The notes: generated by a model from the sequence alone, not told the origin. A DNA stretch of 43,635 bases from Nocardia arizonensis (GCF_001310275.1 NZ_LGYZ01000002.1:1-43635); one strand, 5' to 3'; numbered from the stretch's first letter, positions 25,620 to 40,867 are shown. Numbers and translations: made by a program.

Positions 25620-25709
25620 GATCACACCGTAGGACAGCCGTGTTGCGATCTCGGTCCCCGATGTGACGGGCAGGAAAATGCGCGGTCACGCTCAGCGGGC
25701 GGTGAGGTA

Positions 25710-25719
25710 ACGAATTCGT
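25710..25719. promoter_or_regulatory. Palindrome ACGAATTCGT in the gntR-hydrolase gap
   Basis: A perfect 10-base palindrome, AT-rich in its centre, lies 40 bases before the hydrolase start in the divergent 140-base gap. It is a plausible operator for the GntR protein, though the length is short enough to arise by chance. Confidence 0.35.
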
Positions 25720-25759
25720 GCGGCGTCATACGCTGTAAGGCGATGGAGGAGAGGATCAC

Positions 25760-26944
25760 ATGACCACAACCGCGACCACCCAGTTCGTCGACCGTCGCTT
25801 CGCGTCGCTGGTCGCCGAGTTCGACCGGCTGTTCCGCCGCCCCGCCGACGGCGGCGGCGCGCTCGCGGTCTACCAGCACGGAGAGCCCGTCGTCGACGTG
25901 TGGGCGGGTTTCGCCCGGCCCGGCGAACCGTGGCGCCACGACACGGTCGCGATGGCGTATTCGACCGGTAAGGGTGTGGCCTCCACCCTGCTGCACCGCT
26001 TCGCCGAACGCGGCGCGCTCGACTACGACGCTCCGGTCGCGCGGTACTGGCCGGAGTTCGCGGCAGCGGGCAAGGACCGGATCACGGTGCGCGAACTGCT
26101 CAGCCACCGCGCCGGTCTGCACCGGCTGCGCGGACTGCTGACCGGCCCGGTCGACTCCTTCCTCGACGACACGGCCGTCACCGCCGCACTCGCCGCGGCC
26201 ACGCCCGATCCGCGCCACCTGGTCACCAGCGGCTATCACGGGATCACCTTCGGGCATCTGGTGGCCGAACTGGTGCGCCGGGTGGGCGGCGCGGAGTTCA
26301 CCGACCTGCTGCGCACCGAGATCGCCGAACCGCTCGGCGCGACCGAACTCTGGTTCCGCGTGCCCGAATCCGAGCGCGGGCGCATCGCCACGAACTTCCC
26401 GCGCCTCACCGTGGCCGGGATGAGCTGGGACGCGGGCGCGAAACTGATGGGCCGTTCCCGCTTCACCTCGGCCGCCGCCGAGACCACCCCGATCGGATTC
26501 GCCGACCTGGTCGCCGATCCTCGGCTGCACGATTCGATCATGCCAGGCGTGAACGGCGTCTTCTCCGCCCGCGCACTGGCCCGCATGTACGGGGCGCTGG
26601 CCGATGGCGGCGAACTCGACGGCTACCGTCTGCTGTGCCCGGAGACCATCGCCGCGATGTCCACCCGTCAGGTCTTCACCCCCGACTACGTGCTGGCCTT
26701 CCGCATTCCGTGGGGACTGGGCTACCACGGCGTGCCGATGAAACCGTCCAAGGCGGAACCCATTTCGGCGTTCGGACATTTCGGCCTCGGCGGTTCGGGC
26801 GGCTTCGCCGATCCGAGCACCGGCATGTCGCTCGGCTTCGTCACCAACCGGCTCGGCGGCCGGCTCACCCCGCTCGGCGACGCGCGCCTGGCCCGACTCG
26901 GCGCGGTGGCGCACTCGCTGGCGAAAAAGGCGAACGAAGCCTGA
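25760..26944 (+). CDS. Serine hydrolase, class C beta-lactamase/esterase family
   Basis: This 394-residue enzyme is of the beta-lactamase-related esterase group (EstB/LipL-like, COG1680). The SxxK nucleophile motif is STGK at 68-71. A tyrosine-containing segment, SGYHGITFG (near 159), stands for the YxN/YxG element, and GHFGLGGSGG near the C-terminus replaces KTG as in esterases. No signal peptide is present, so it is probably cytoplasmic and hydrolyses esters rather than antibiotics. The start follows GGAGGAGAGG. It diverges from gntR and ends 9 bases from the convergent SMR gene. Confidence 0.9.
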   Translation: MTTTATTQFVDRRFASLVAEFDRLFRRPADGGGALAVYQHGEPVVDVWAGFARPGEPWRHDTVAMAYSTGKGVASTLLHRFAERGALDYDAPVARYWPEFAAAGKDRITVRELLSHRAGLHRLRGLLTGPVDSFLDDTAVTAALAAATPDPRHLVTSGYHGITFGHLVAELVRRVGGAEFTDLLRTEIAEPLGATELWFRVPESERGRIATNFPRLTVAGMSWDAGAKLMGRSRFTSAAAETTPIGFADLVADPRLHDSIMPGVNGVFSARALARMYGALADGGELDGYRLLCPETIAAMSTRQVFTPDYVLAFRIPWGLGYHGVPMKPSKAEPISAFGHFGLGGSGGFADPSTGMSLGFVTNRLGGRLTPLGDARLARLGAVAHSLAKKANEA

Positions 26945-26953
26945 TTCGGCCCC

Positions 26954-27274
26954 TCAGTGCCCGCCCAATTCCAGGGCCAGCACACCGAGGATCACCAAGC
27001 CGACACCGCCCACCTGTACCGGGGTGAGGCGTTCGTCCAGGAACAGCGCCCCGATGGCGGCGACCGCGGCCACCCCGATCGCCGACCAGATGCCATACGC
27101 CACTCCGATCGGCATACCGCGTTTCAACGCCTGTGACAGGAAGAAGAACGCGGCGCAGTAACCGATCACCACGACGATCGACGGGATGACCTTGCTGAAA
27201 CCCTCGGACAGTTTCAGCGAGACGGTCGCGGATATCTCGGAGACGATCGCCAGTGCCAGGTACAGAAAGGTCAT
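26954..27274 (-). CDS. Small multidrug resistance (SMR) family transporter
   Basis: This 106-residue protein has four membrane helices in the EmrE/SugE arrangement. The essential membrane glutamate is Glu13 in IVSEISATVSLK. GYCAAFFFLSQAL and GIAYGIW-like GVAYGIWSAIGV are family signatures, the latter of the drug-exporting EmrE/Mmr branch. It starts only 10 bases after the argH stop and so is read from the arginine operon. The start ATG at 27274 is set by the first helix; the longer frame would run into argH. Lipophilic cations are the usual substrates; guanidinium is less likely. Confidence 0.9.
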   Translation of the reverse strand: MTFLYLALAIVSEISATVSLKLSEGFSKVIPSIVVVIGYCAAFFFLSQALKRGMPIGVAYGIWSAIGVAAVAAIGALFLDERLTPVQVGGVGLVILGVLALELGGH

Positions 27275-27284
27275 CGCGGCACAA

Positions 27285-28832
<1,548 letters not shown>

Positions 28833-30035
28833 CTACTTCTGGTTGAGGTCGCGCCGCGCGGCGACCTTGGAGGACAGCCCGTGGATCTGGACGAAGCCCT
28901 TGGCCAGCGACTGGTCGAAGGTGTCACCCTCGTCGTAGGTCGCCAGGTTGAAATCGTAGAGCGACTGCTCGGAGCGACGGCCGTTGACCACCGCGGAACC
29001 GCCGTGCAGCACCATGCGTATCTCGCCGGTGACATGCTGTTGGGTGTCCTGGACGAACGCGTCGAGCGCGCGCTTGAGCGGGGAGAACCACAGGCCGTCG
29101 TAGGCCAGCTCGCCCCAGCGCTGCTCGACCTGCCGCTTGTAGCGGCCGAGTTCACGTTCGATGGTGACGTTCTCCAGCGCCTGGTGGGCGGTGATGAGGG
29201 CGATGGCGCCCGGCGCCTCGTAGATCTCGCGGCTCTTGATGCCCACCAACCTGTCCTCGACCATGTCGAGGCGGCCGACGCCCTGCCGTCCGGCTCGGTG
29301 GTTCAGTTCCACGATGGCCTCGAGCACGCTGACCGCGCGGCCGTCGATGGCGACCGGAACGCCCTTGTCGAAGGTGACGATCAGCTCGTCGGGCGCCTCG
29401 AAGTTGACGGTGGGGTCGACGGTGTAGTCGTAGACATCCTTGGTCGGCGCGTTCCACAGATCCTCGAGGAAGCCGGTCTCGACGGCACGGCCCCACACGT
29501 TCTGGTCGATGGAGAACGGCGACTTCTTGGTGACATTGATCGGCAGCCGGTTCTCCTCGGCGAAGGCGATGGCCTTCTCCCGAGTCCAGGCGTAGTCGCG
29601 CACCGGCGCGATCACCCTCAGGTCCGGCGCGAGCGCGCCGATACCGACCTCGAACCGGACCTGGTCGTTGCCCTTGCCGGTGCAGCCGTGCGCGACGGTG
29701 CTCGCGCCGTGGAACTTCGCCGCTTCCACCAGATGCTTGACGATCAACGGCCTGCTGATGGCCGACACCAGCGGATACTGCCCCATGTACATGGCGTTGG
29801 CCTGGATGGTGGGCAAGCAGTACTCGTCGGCGAACTCGTCGCGCGCGTCGACCACGATCGCCTCGACCGCGCCGCAGTCGAGCGCGCGCCGGCGCACCAC
29901 GTTCATGTCCTCGCCGCCCTGCCCCAGGTCGATGGCGACCGCCACGACCTCGGCGCCGGTCTCCTTGCCGATCCAGCTGATGGCGACAGAGGTGTCAAGC
30001 CCACCGGAGTAGGCGAGTACGACGCGATCGGACAT
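28833..30035 (-). CDS. argG: Argininosuccinate synthase
   Basis: This enzyme condenses citrulline and aspartate with ATP to argininosuccinate. The N-terminal ATP pyrophosphatase loop [17 protein letters not shown] is intact and 400 residues is the normal length of the shorter bacterial type. [15 protein letters not shown] and [20 protein letters not shown] are further family signatures. The ATG at 30035 follows AGGAG by 10 bases. A near copy of the argC operator lies about 130 bases upstream, so argG has its own ArgR-controlled promoter, cut off from argCJBDFR by an inserted gene cassette. Confidence 0.97.
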   Translation of the reverse strand: MSDRVVLAYSGGLDTSVAISWIGKETGAEVVAVAIDLGQGGEDMNVVRRRALDCGAVEAIVVDARDEFADEYCLPTIQANAMYMGQYPLVSAISRPLIVKHLVEAAKFHGASTVAHGCTGKGNDQVRFEVGIGALAPDLRVIAPVRDYAWTREKAIAFAEENRLPINVTKKSPFSIDQNVWGRAVETGFLEDLWNAPTKDVYDYTVDPTVNFEAPDELIVTFDKGVPVAIDGRAVSVLEAIVELNHRAGRQGVGRLDMVEDRLVGIKSREIYEAPGAIALITAHQALENVTIERELGRYKRQVEQRWGELAYDGLWFSPLKRALDAFVQDTQQHVTGEIRMVLHGGSAVVNGRRSEQSLYDFNLATYDEGDTFDQSLAKGFVQIHGLSSKVAARRDLNQK

Positions 30036-30411
30036 AGTCTGTGTGCTCCTAGTTCGTGCGGTGTCATCGGCATAAGGGGCGGGCATCCGAAGATGTCCTG
30101 GTCGGCGCGGTGGACGGCCAGCCGGTCGCGTCGGCGGGTCGGGCGGCTCGCACCCGTCTACAAATGATTATGCATGTCTATGCAATCTCATTCACAATCG
30201 GGTCGACCTTCGGTCCCGGTCCTACCCCGCGCCGCCGAACGAGCGCTGCGAGCAGACTACTGCGCCACCTGCCGTGAACGCACCGGACAAGGCACCCCGA
30301 GCGGCACCGTCACGCGCGAAGAGCGCCCCTGTCCCTCGACCTCAACCGGCACGCGCCGTAACAGCGATACGAAGCGCGAATCGTCGGTCACCGATCGCGA
30401 CAGTCGCCCAC
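30036..30411 (-). other. 376-base intergenic region upstream of argG
   Basis: It contains the argG leader, the ArgR operator with a CATAAT -10 element (listed separately) and, further right, the 3' flank of the lipoprotein gene. I see no additional gene and no clear terminator for the lipoprotein operon. Confidence 0.6.
30163..30195 (-). promoter_or_regulatory. ArgR operator (ARG box) and -10 of argG
   Basis: This 33-base AT-rich block matches the block in front of argC at 29 of 33 positions. On the minus strand it holds TTGCATA and TGCATAATC, the TTGCAT-type half-sites known for actinobacterial ArgR, plus a CATAAT -10 element inside the operator. Binding of arginine-loaded ArgR would block RNA polymerase directly. 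Confidence 0.8.
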
Positions 30412-30945
30412 CTACTCGGGTGCGAGTTTCTTGCCCCCGGTGCCGACGAGCGGTGTATCCGAAAGAATCTGGTCTCGTCCTCGAAAGTCGAAGGGGCGTT
30501 GGCCGGGTTCGAACCAGGGAGTTATCTGAATCGGCTGATTTCCGTTGAGGAATAGGTAATAGCCATATCGTGGGCGGCCGTAGTCGGAGTCACTCATCTC
30601 CGACAGCCCCTTCCAACAGACGCCGGAGGTGCCTGCGCGACGATCGAGTTCGGCGGCGGTGGTTTGCTGCGGCACATCGACGATGCGATCGAAGCCGTCC
30701 TGCCAGCCCGCGGATCGCGCCAGGTCACGGAGCGTCGTCGGCGTACCCGCGGCAGCGGCGGCGATCGCACCATCGGCGAACCGAGACAGGGAACCCAACG
30801 GTTCGGCATTCTTATTAAAACTGAACTCCGACGCGCACGCCGCGGTCTTGTTCTTCCCGTCGGGCGACGCCACGGGCGTGCATCCCGCGTTGGCGACCGC
30901 GGCGGCGGCGATCAGGGCCAGGAGAACCGGGACTCGTCCACTCAC
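30412..30945 (-). CDS. Secreted lipoprotein of the inserted WXG100 cassette (possible immunity protein)
   Basis: The 177-residue product has an N-terminal signal peptide with the lipobox NAGC, placing the modified cysteine at 22. The mature part (about residues 40-177) is acidic to neutral and contains RFADGAIAAAAAG and a C-terminal YGYYLFLNGNQPIQITPWFE. I do not recognise a family. The GTG at 30945 lies 4 bases past the stop of the toxin-like gene, so the two are coupled. A surface lipoprotein paired with an exported toxin could be its immunity protein, but this is inference. Confidence 0.75.
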   Translation of the reverse strand: MSGRVPVLLALIAAAAVANAGCTPVASPDGKNKTAACASEFSFNKNAEPLGSLSRFADGAIAAAAAGTPTTLRDLARSAGWQDGFDRIVDVPQQTTAAELDRRAGTSGVCWKGLSEMSDSDYGRPRYGYYLFLNGNQPIQITPWFEPGQRPFDFRGRDQILSDTPLVGTGGKKLAPE

Positions 30946-30949
30946 GGAA

Positions 30950-32167
30950 TCACTTCTTTCCAGGCAATGGAATGCCAACACCCGGCGCGAGCCCGGTATT
31001 GCCTTCGGGAATGTTGCTGAATGCCAGCTTCGGCGAATGCTCCGCACCGTTGGCGTCCTTGGTTTCCAGCACCACCAGCGTGCCCTTGTCGATCTCGCTC
31101 TTGATGATCTGCTGCAACTCGGCCGGGCTCGCATTCGGATTTGCCAGCGCGATCTGGCGACCGCGTTCATTGTTGTACAGGTCCATCGCTTCGCGTTGCG
31201 GGACGTTTCCGGCCGACTTCTCGTGCGCCGTACCATACTCCTTCGTCCAGTCCTCGCCGAACTGCTGCGTCATCAAGGCATTCCAGTAGGCGTGCCGGAA
31301 CGCATCGCCTTGGCCGTCCGCCGTCGACGCGGGGAAAGTCGATTCCGCCGCGGCCATCGCTTCCGAGGAGAGCTTGAAGTGCTCACCTACGGCTTCGGGG
31401 CCCTGGGTGAGGAGAAGGGTCTTCATCGCCGACATTTCCTCGGGCGTCAACATCGACGGGTTGACGTCCGGATACTTCAGTCGAATCAGCTCGAGCTCCA
31501 ACCCGGTCGGCCAGAGTTCGGCGGCCGTGGACGAGACGTCCGTCTGGTAGTTCTTCAGGATCTCGTCCAGCTGTGGATTGCCGGTTTCCAGCGACTTCGC
31601 GACTCCGGCCTTCACGGAGTCGGGGAGCAGTTCGAGGAAGCGGACGAGTTGTTCGGCGCCTTCTTGGTCGTCGCGCTGAACAGCATCCAGCGCCCCCTTG
31701 ATCGATGACGACAGCCGAGACGTCTCGAATTCCTTCGCCAGAACGGCCGCGGCGCCCATCGGCCAGTAGTCGCGGGATGTTTCGGCGTTCGATTTGCGTG
31801 ACCGCACCGTGCCGTCGTCCTGCACGAAGAGATCCCAGCGCGACGCTTCCGCCGAGGCGATTCCCGCCTTGATCGTGGCTATGTTCATGGCGATGTCCTC
31901 GGCCAGTGATGCGGTCTTCGTTGCCATCTGCGCCAACACATCAGCCGTGCCGACGAGTTCGTTCCGGTCGGATTGTCCTCGTACCCGAGCCGCGTCGCCC
32001 GCCGAACCTTTGAAGTAGTCGATCGACCGCGAAATCTTGCTCTCCGCGGATTTTGCTTCGGCTTCCAGGATGTCCGAGCAGGACGCCATCCGAACAGCGG
32101 CCTGTGCCATGTGCGCCGTATCCCATTCGATAACGGTCGGCACAGTGAGCAGGTCGATCCCTGTCAT
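30950..32167 (-). CDS. WXG-type secreted protein with toxin-like C-terminal domain
   Basis: This 405-residue protein starts with a helical WXG100/LXG-like domain (about 1-115), in which GSAGDAARVRG sits at the turn. After a linker it ends in a compact C-terminal domain (about 270-350) with GQGDAFRHAYWNALMTQQFG, GTAHEKSAGN and MDLYNNERGRQIA. The spaced His, Asp and Asn residues resemble the DUF6973-type domain found at the ends of polymorphic toxins. The product is probably exported by a type VII system, with the small WXG100 protein encoded just upstream as partner. Activity is unknown. Its ATG overlaps the WXG100 stop. Confidence 0.78.
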   Translation of the reverse strand: MTGIDLLTVPTVIEWDTAHMAQAAVRMASCSDILEAEAKSAESKISRSIDYFKGSAGDAARVRGQSDRNELVGTADVLAQMATKTASLAEDIAMNIATIKAGIASAEASRWDLFVQDDGTVRSRKSNAETSRDYWPMGAAAVLAKEFETSRLSSSIKGALDAVQRDDQEGAEQLVRFLELLPDSVKAGVAKSLETGNPQLDEILKNYQTDVSSTAAELWPTGLELELIRLKYPDVNPSMLTPEEMSAMKTLLLTQGPEAVGEHFKLSSEAMAAAESTFPASTADGQGDAFRHAYWNALMTQQFGEDWTKEYGTAHEKSAGNVPQREAMDLYNNERGRQIALANPNASPAELQQIIKSEIDKGTLVVLETKDANGAEHSPKLAFSNIPEGNTGLAPGVGIPLPGKK

Positions 32168-32466
32168 CTGGGCTCCAGTCGGTTCATTTGATCCCCCGTC
32201 GCCTTATCCAATTCCTCTTGCAGCGCGGCAACGTAATCGGTATCCGTACAGAAGTTACGCAGAGCCGTCGTATGGTATTTGACAACCGTATCGAGCGCCT
32301 GCAGCGACTCTTGCAGTTTGGTCGCCAGATTGGATTTCTTCATGAAGCGCCGAGCATTGTCGCGCTGCTCACCGACGATAGGCGAGACGGCATCGATGGC
32401 ATCCGCATTGAGCCGAACGTCATTCGCCATCTCCCGCATTCTGGCGGGATCGATCTCGAACGACAT
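32164..32466 (-). CDS. WXG100/EspC-like (DUF2580-type) small secreted protein
   Basis: A 100-residue, almost entirely helical protein starting MSFEIDPARMREMANDVRLN, with a helix-turn-helix hairpin layout and no WXG triplet. This is typical of the ESX-associated EspC/DUF2580 group in Nocardia and Mycobacterium. Such proteins often form a secretion pair with a larger partner encoded next to them, here the toxin-like protein whose start overlaps its stop (ATGA). The ATG at 32466 has GAGGA upstream. The type VII apparatus itself is not in this window. Confidence 0.8.
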   Translation of the reverse strand: MSFEIDPARMREMANDVRLNADAIDAVSPIVGEQRDNARRFMKKSNLATKLQESLQALDTVVKYHTTALRNFCTDTDYVAALQEELDKATGDQMNRLEPR

Positions 32467-32469
32467 CCG

Positions 32470-32832
32470 TCATCCTCGCCTGATATGCGAAGGTATATAA
32501 CCGAATTCGCCCGAACCGCTGTCCTCGACGATACTCTCCCGCGCGGAACGTCGGTCCGCCACGGACTCTTCCGGCGGAGGAAGCGCCTCGAAGAGGTCGA
32601 CCACTTTCGCCTCGACCGCGTTCATCGCGGCCCTGTGCCGATCGGTGATGAGACTCGCCAACGCGTCCGGGCCATTGTCCATCGCGTAGTCGGCGAGGTA
32701 CAGGTGGGTGATTCGGCCGCTGGGGTCGGTCTCGATGGCGACGCTACCGTCGACGGCGCGGGCCGATCCGCGTAATTCGGCCAGACGCTTGTTGATTCGA
32801 TCGATCTCGTCCTGAGCGGCGTCGACGCCCAT
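32470..32832 (-). CDS. YbaB/EbfC-family protein of the WXG100 cassette
   Basis: The 120-residue protein resembles the YbaB/EbfC fold: an N-terminal coiled helix (DEIDRINKRLAELRG), then strands SVAIETDPSGRITHLYLAD, then a helix ending in LFEALPPP. Stand-alone YbaB proteins bind nucleoid DNA, but this divergent type is common beside WXG100 genes in actinomycetes, where its role is unknown. It precedes the WXG100 gene by 3 bases and has a GGGGGA ribosome site. Confidence 0.75.
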   Translation of the reverse strand: MGVDAAQDEIDRINKRLAELRGSARAVDGSVAIETDPSGRITHLYLADYAMDNGPDALASLITDRHRAAMNAVEAKVVDLFEALPPPEESVADRRSARESIVEDSGSGEFGYIPSHIRRG

Positions 32833-32877
32833 CCCACTTCCCCCAACTGCCGGAATACATTCGGCGGACAGTGTATA

Positions 32878-33078
32878 TCAGCCGTCGCGCCGGCCCGTCC
32901 CAGCGCATGAGACCGAGCGAAAGCGCATCGCCCACGATGGCATCGGCATCCGCCCCTCGAGGTGGTTGTCGTCGGCATACCACGATATCTCGAAATGCGC
33001 GGCGGCCATCCGCTGCTGGATGCCGGCCAGACTGTCTTCATCGAGTTCGGTCAGATCGACCCGAAACGGTTCGACCAT
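32878..33078 (-). CDS. Small hypothetical protein, first gene of the cassette
   Basis: This 66-residue frame starts with MVEPFRVDLTELDEDSLAGI and has a strong GGGGGAG ribosome site 8 bases upstream. The first ~43 residues look like a real acidic protein. After NHLEGR the tail becomes Arg/Ser/Cys-rich, and another frame continues plausibly (GADADAIVGDALSLGLMRW) toward the next gene, so a frameshift is possible. No family recognised. Confidence 0.5.
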   Translation of the reverse strand: MVEPFRVDLTELDEDSLAGIQQRMAAAHFEISWYADDNHLEGRMPMPSWAMRFRSVSCAGTGRRDG

Positions 33079-33196
33079 GAATCGTCTCCCCCGAGATCTA
33101 CGGCAAATCGAGTGAACTGGTGTATGTGGCCCGATCGGTATCGAGCCGGGCATCCGTTATCGACCTCGTCACACCGCACGGCCACCGTGGCGGCGG

Positions 33197-33511
33197 TCAA
33201 TACCCCTTCGCCTGAACCTTTTTCAGGCGCGCGCGGGAGTCGTCGAGGCGGTCGGCGAGGGCGAGGTAGCGGTCGGACCATCCGCTGCCGATGGCGATTT
33301 CGCAGAGTGGGCCCGTCGGGGCGAAGGTGAACGACAGGTCCCGCAGGCGGGTGTGGTCGCCTCGGCGCAGGCGGGCGGTGTGGTCTTCGATGTCGGAGAC
33401 GAGTTCCTCGGTGTCGGCATAGGTGGCCTGCCACATCATGTCCTGGTCCACGGCGCGGACGATGCTCAGCACGTCCGCGAGTATCGCGATGATCTCCTCG
33501 GCTGGGGTCAC
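33197..33511 (-). CDS. Hypothetical protein downstream of argR
   Basis: A 104-residue helical protein (MTPAEEIIAILADVLSIVRA, then WSDRYLALADRLDDSRARLK) without a recognised family, signal peptide or membrane segment. It begins 3 bases after the argR stop and is probably read from the arginine operon. The helical composition and the neighbouring cassette suggest a secretion-related protein, but this is weak inference. A GC-rich third codon position supports coding. Confidence 0.6.
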   Translation of the reverse strand: MTPAEEIIAILADVLSIVRAVDQDMMWQATYADTEELVSDIEDHTARLRRGDHTRLRDLSFTFAPTGPLCEIAIGSGWSDRYLALADRLDDSRARLKKVQAKGY

Positions 33512-33514
33512 GGG

Positions 33515-34039
33515 TCAGGCGAGTTCTTCGATCTTGGCGGCGAGTTCGGCGCCGGTGAGGGGTTCGCGGGCGATGACCGCGATGGTGTCGTCGCCCGCGA
33601 TGGTGCCGACGATGAAGGGCAGGGCGGCGCGGTCCAGGGCGCTGGCGAGATAGTGTGCCGCGCCGGGCGGGGTGCGCAGGACGGCGATATTGCCGCTGCA
33701 ATCGGTGGAGACCAGTAGGTCGCCGAGGAGTTTGGAGAGGCGGCCGGTGCCGCCGGTGACTCCGCGCACCGGACTGCCGTCCTCGGGGACGACGTAGACC
33801 CCGGCTCCGCCGTCGGCGGCGCGCAACTTCACGGCGCCGAGTTCGTCGAGGTCGCGCGACAGGGTGGCCTGCGTGGTCTCGATACCCTCGGCGGCGAGCA
33901 GGGCCGCCAATTCGGTCTGGCTGCGCACCGAATGGGCGGACAGCAGTTCGACGATGCGGGACTGGCGCCCGGCGCGGGTGCGGGCGATGGCCGCGCCCTT
34001 GGTGTTCGTGGTTCTGCCGGTTTCCGGCTGCACGGTCAT
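33515..34039 (-). CDS. argR: Arginine repressor
   Basis: This is the transcription regulator of arginine synthesis, acting as an arginine-bound hexamer. The 174-residue protein has the N-terminal winged helix ([20 protein letters not shown] and [18 protein letters not shown]) and the C-terminal core with [13 protein letters not shown], whose GDDT motif binds arginine. It is the last arg gene before the inserted cassette and follows argF by 103 bases. GAGG lies 9 bases before the ATG. Its probable targets are the two operators at argC and argG. Confidence 0.96.
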   Translation of the reverse strand: MTVQPETGRTTNTKGAAIARTRAGRQSRIVELLSAHSVRSQTELAALLAAEGIETTQATLSRDLDELGAVKLRAADGGAGVYVVPEDGSPVRGVTGGTGRLSKLLGDLLVSTDCSGNIAVLRTPPGAAHYLASALDRAALPFIVGTIAGDDTIAVIAREPLTGAELAAKIEELA

Positions 34040-34142
34040 GGCCGCACCTCGCCGCGGCGACGGCTCCGAGTCCGAATATCCGGCGATGCCGCGAGACCGG
34101 GACCGCCGCCCCGTTCTCGCCGCGCGCTAGCGGTTCCCTCGC

Positions 34143-36303
<2,161 letters not shown>

Positions 36304-36307
<4 letters not shown>

Positions 36308-37271
36308 TCGTCGACTCCGTTCAGCTCGGGTCCGGCGACCGTGCGGTTGGTCTCGTTGACTCGTTCACTCGTGACCGGCGTCACCATAGTGCCGATGCCC
36401 TCACCGGTGAACAGTTCCAGCAGTACCGAATGCGGGACGCGTCCGTCGATGACGTGCGCCGTCGGCACACCCGCGAGCACCGCGCGCAGACACGCCTCCA
36501 TCTTCGGCACCATGCCCTCGTCCAGGCTCGGCAGCAGCGCGGCGAGCGCGGCGGTGTCGATACTGCTGGTCAGCGAGGAGCGATCCGGCCAGTCGGTGTA
36601 GAGGCCCTCGACATCGGTGAGGATCACCAGCTTCTCCGCGCCGATGCCCTCGGCGAGCGCGGCGGCCGCGGTGTCGGCGTTGATGTTGTGCACCACGCCG
36701 TCGGCGTCCGGGGCGATGGTGGAGACCACCGGGATCCGTCCGGCCCCGATGAGGTCGAGCACCGCCGCCGAATTCACCGTGGTCACATCGCCGACCAGAC
36801 CGATATCGGTCGGCAGGCCGTCCACGTCGACGGTGCGGCGGGTGGCGGTGAACAGGTGCGCGTCCTCACCGGAGATGCCGACCGCGTAGGGGCCGTGCGC
36901 GTTGATCAGCCCGACCAGTTCGCGGCCGACCTGACCGAACAGCACCATCCGCACCACATCCATGACCTCGGGTGTGGTGACCCGGAATCCGCCGCGGAAT
37001 TCCCCTTGCAGCCCAAGCCTTTTCAGCATCGCGCTGATCTGCGGGCCGCCGCCGTGCACCACCACCGGATGCACGCCGACGGTGCGCAGGAAGGCCATAT
37101 CCGCGGCGAAGGCGCGTTTGAGCTCGTCGTCGACCATGGCGTTGCCGCCGTATTTCACGACCACGATCTTGTCGCGGAACTTCTGCAACCAGGGCAGCGC
37201 GCCCGCGAGGACGTGTGCCTTGTCGAGGGCCGAGAGTTCGTGCAGCAGTTGACCCGTCGCGGTGTCGCCGG

Positions 37272-37275
<4 letters not shown>
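36304..37275 (-). CDS. argB: Acetylglutamate kinase
   Basis: This kinase phosphorylates N-acetylglutamate, usually the feedback-controlled step. The 323-residue protein carries [23 protein letters not shown] and [15 protein letters not shown]. It has an N-terminal helix before the kinase core ([20 protein letters not shown]), the feature of hexameric, arginine-inhibited enzymes. The ATG at 37275 overlaps the argJ stop. The C-terminal tail is about 20 residues longer than needed for the fold. Confidence 0.97.
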
Positions 37276-39573
<2,298 letters not shown>

Positions 39574-39860
39574 GAATGGGGGCGCGTCGCTCGGCGTTTC
39601 CCCAGGACACACCCGAATCGGACACGCCATCCGCTCGACTCCACCCGCAGGCGTCGCGCCGACGAAGCCCGACCCGACCGTACGCGCACGCGGCGCGGCG
39701 GGGCCGTTCCCACCGCGGGGCCGCCGCGGGTTGATGAGTGCCCATTCGGTAGGTCGTCACACTCTTCGGAACGGCGCCGACCGTGCTCCTGGGGGCTGCA
39801 CCGGCTCCGTCGGCGACCAAGGGCAGTGCTGTGGCGTCACCCTGGTAGACGCGGTTCCGG

Positions 39861-40427
39861 TCAGGTGCCGGACAGCTGTCTTGTCAGGTTCACGAGGAAT
39901 TGGGCGGCTTTTTGCTTCTTCTCGTCGGTGAGGCGCAAGGGCCCGCCCGCGGTGTTCGTGGTCTCGTTCTCGATGTAGAGGCGGACATTCCATTCGTTGA
40001 CGCGGGTCGCGAAGCGGATTTGGCTGGAAGGGTTGAGCGGATCGGCGGTGCGGTCGCGCACCCAGACGGAGACGCCCAGGACGGTGCTCTGCTCGAAGCC
40101 GGGAACACCTTCGGTCGGGTCGTCGTCCTCGGGTGCATGACGCGACTCGACCCAGCCTGCCGGTTTGCCGCCCTGCACAACCTGGCATATCCCGCTGATG
40201 GTTATCGTCGAGGACTCGTCCTTGGACACCGGGATGGTTTGCAGTGCCCGTGCGTGTAGTTCTTCGGTGAAGAACTGTTTCAGCGAGGCGCACAACTCTC
40301 CTTGAGTCATGGCTGCTCGATCTGTCGTAGGCGGTGGTGCCGAGGGCGACGGTGCGGGGGAGCACCCGAATATCGGCAGGGTGAATATCACCGCCGCGAC
40401 GGCTACGGGTACGGAGATACGTGTCAT
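39861..40427 (-). CDS. Predicted lipoprotein of a second secretion-type cassette
   Basis: A 188-residue product with a signal peptide and lipobox IFGC (Cys22), then a Pro/Ser-rich linker and a mixed alpha/beta domain with ISGICQVVQGGKPAGWVESR and FATRVNEWNVRLYIENET. I do not recognise a named family; size and layout resemble nocardial surface lipoproteins. Its ATG overlaps the stop of the gene upstream (ATGA), echoing the toxin-lipoprotein pair at 30412-32167. Confidence 0.78.
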   Translation of the reverse strand: MTRISVPVAVAAVIFTLPIFGCSPAPSPSAPPPTTDRAAMTQGELCASLKQFFTEELHARALQTIPVSKDESSTITISGICQVVQGGKPAGWVESRHAPEDDDPTEGVPGFEQSTVLGVSVWVRDRTADPLNPSSQIRFATRVNEWNVRLYIENETTNTAGGPLRLTDEKKQKAAQFLVNLTRQLSGT

Positions 40428-40867
40428 GGTGTGATCACCGCCGTATTGCCGATTTCCCAGTCGGATTTGTCCCCGTCCAGGGTGGTTCCATCACCGATGG
40501 CGCCACGCACATCATCGAGCGCCGAAGATCCGGCCGATGCGTAGACGTCCTTCTGCACGGCGGGTGGCCATTTGTTGTTCGGGAGTCCCACCTGGATCGA
40601 TGTGTTCTGTGCGATCCGATTCCCCTCGATCATATTGTCGACCGCGCTATTCGCCATGGATTCGACGATGTCGGTGACGAAGCTGTTGATCGCGGCCGCC
40701 GCCGTGGCGAGATCAGCGAGTGAGGATATGGGTCCCCATGGCAGGTTGAACACGGCCTTGGCGAAGTCCGTGACTATCCCGGTGACCTTTTCGACCAGCT
40801 CTTGTGTTTTGGTCGCCAGGTCTCCGTAGAGTGTCATCTCCGCTTTGGCGACGTTTTCGAGACTCAC
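40424..40867 (-). CDS. C-terminal part of a WXG-like or helical secreted protein, 5' end lost
   Basis: From the GTG at 40867 this frame encodes 147 residues ([20 protein letters not shown], then [20 protein letters not shown]). The same frame reads on sensibly upstream for about 22 codons ([20 protein letters not shown]), inside what is now the tail of the ATPase gene, but has no start there. It is therefore probably the end of a longer helical protein whose beginning was deleted. The GTG may still allow expression. No family is certain. Confidence 0.6.
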   Translation of the reverse strand: MSLENVAKAEMTLYGDLATKTQELVEKVTGIVTDFAKAVFNLPWGPISSLADLATAAAAINSFVTDIVESMANSAVDNMIEGNRIAQNTSIQVGLPNNKWPPAVQKDVYASAGSSALDDVRGAIGDGTTLDGDKSDWEIGNTAVITP

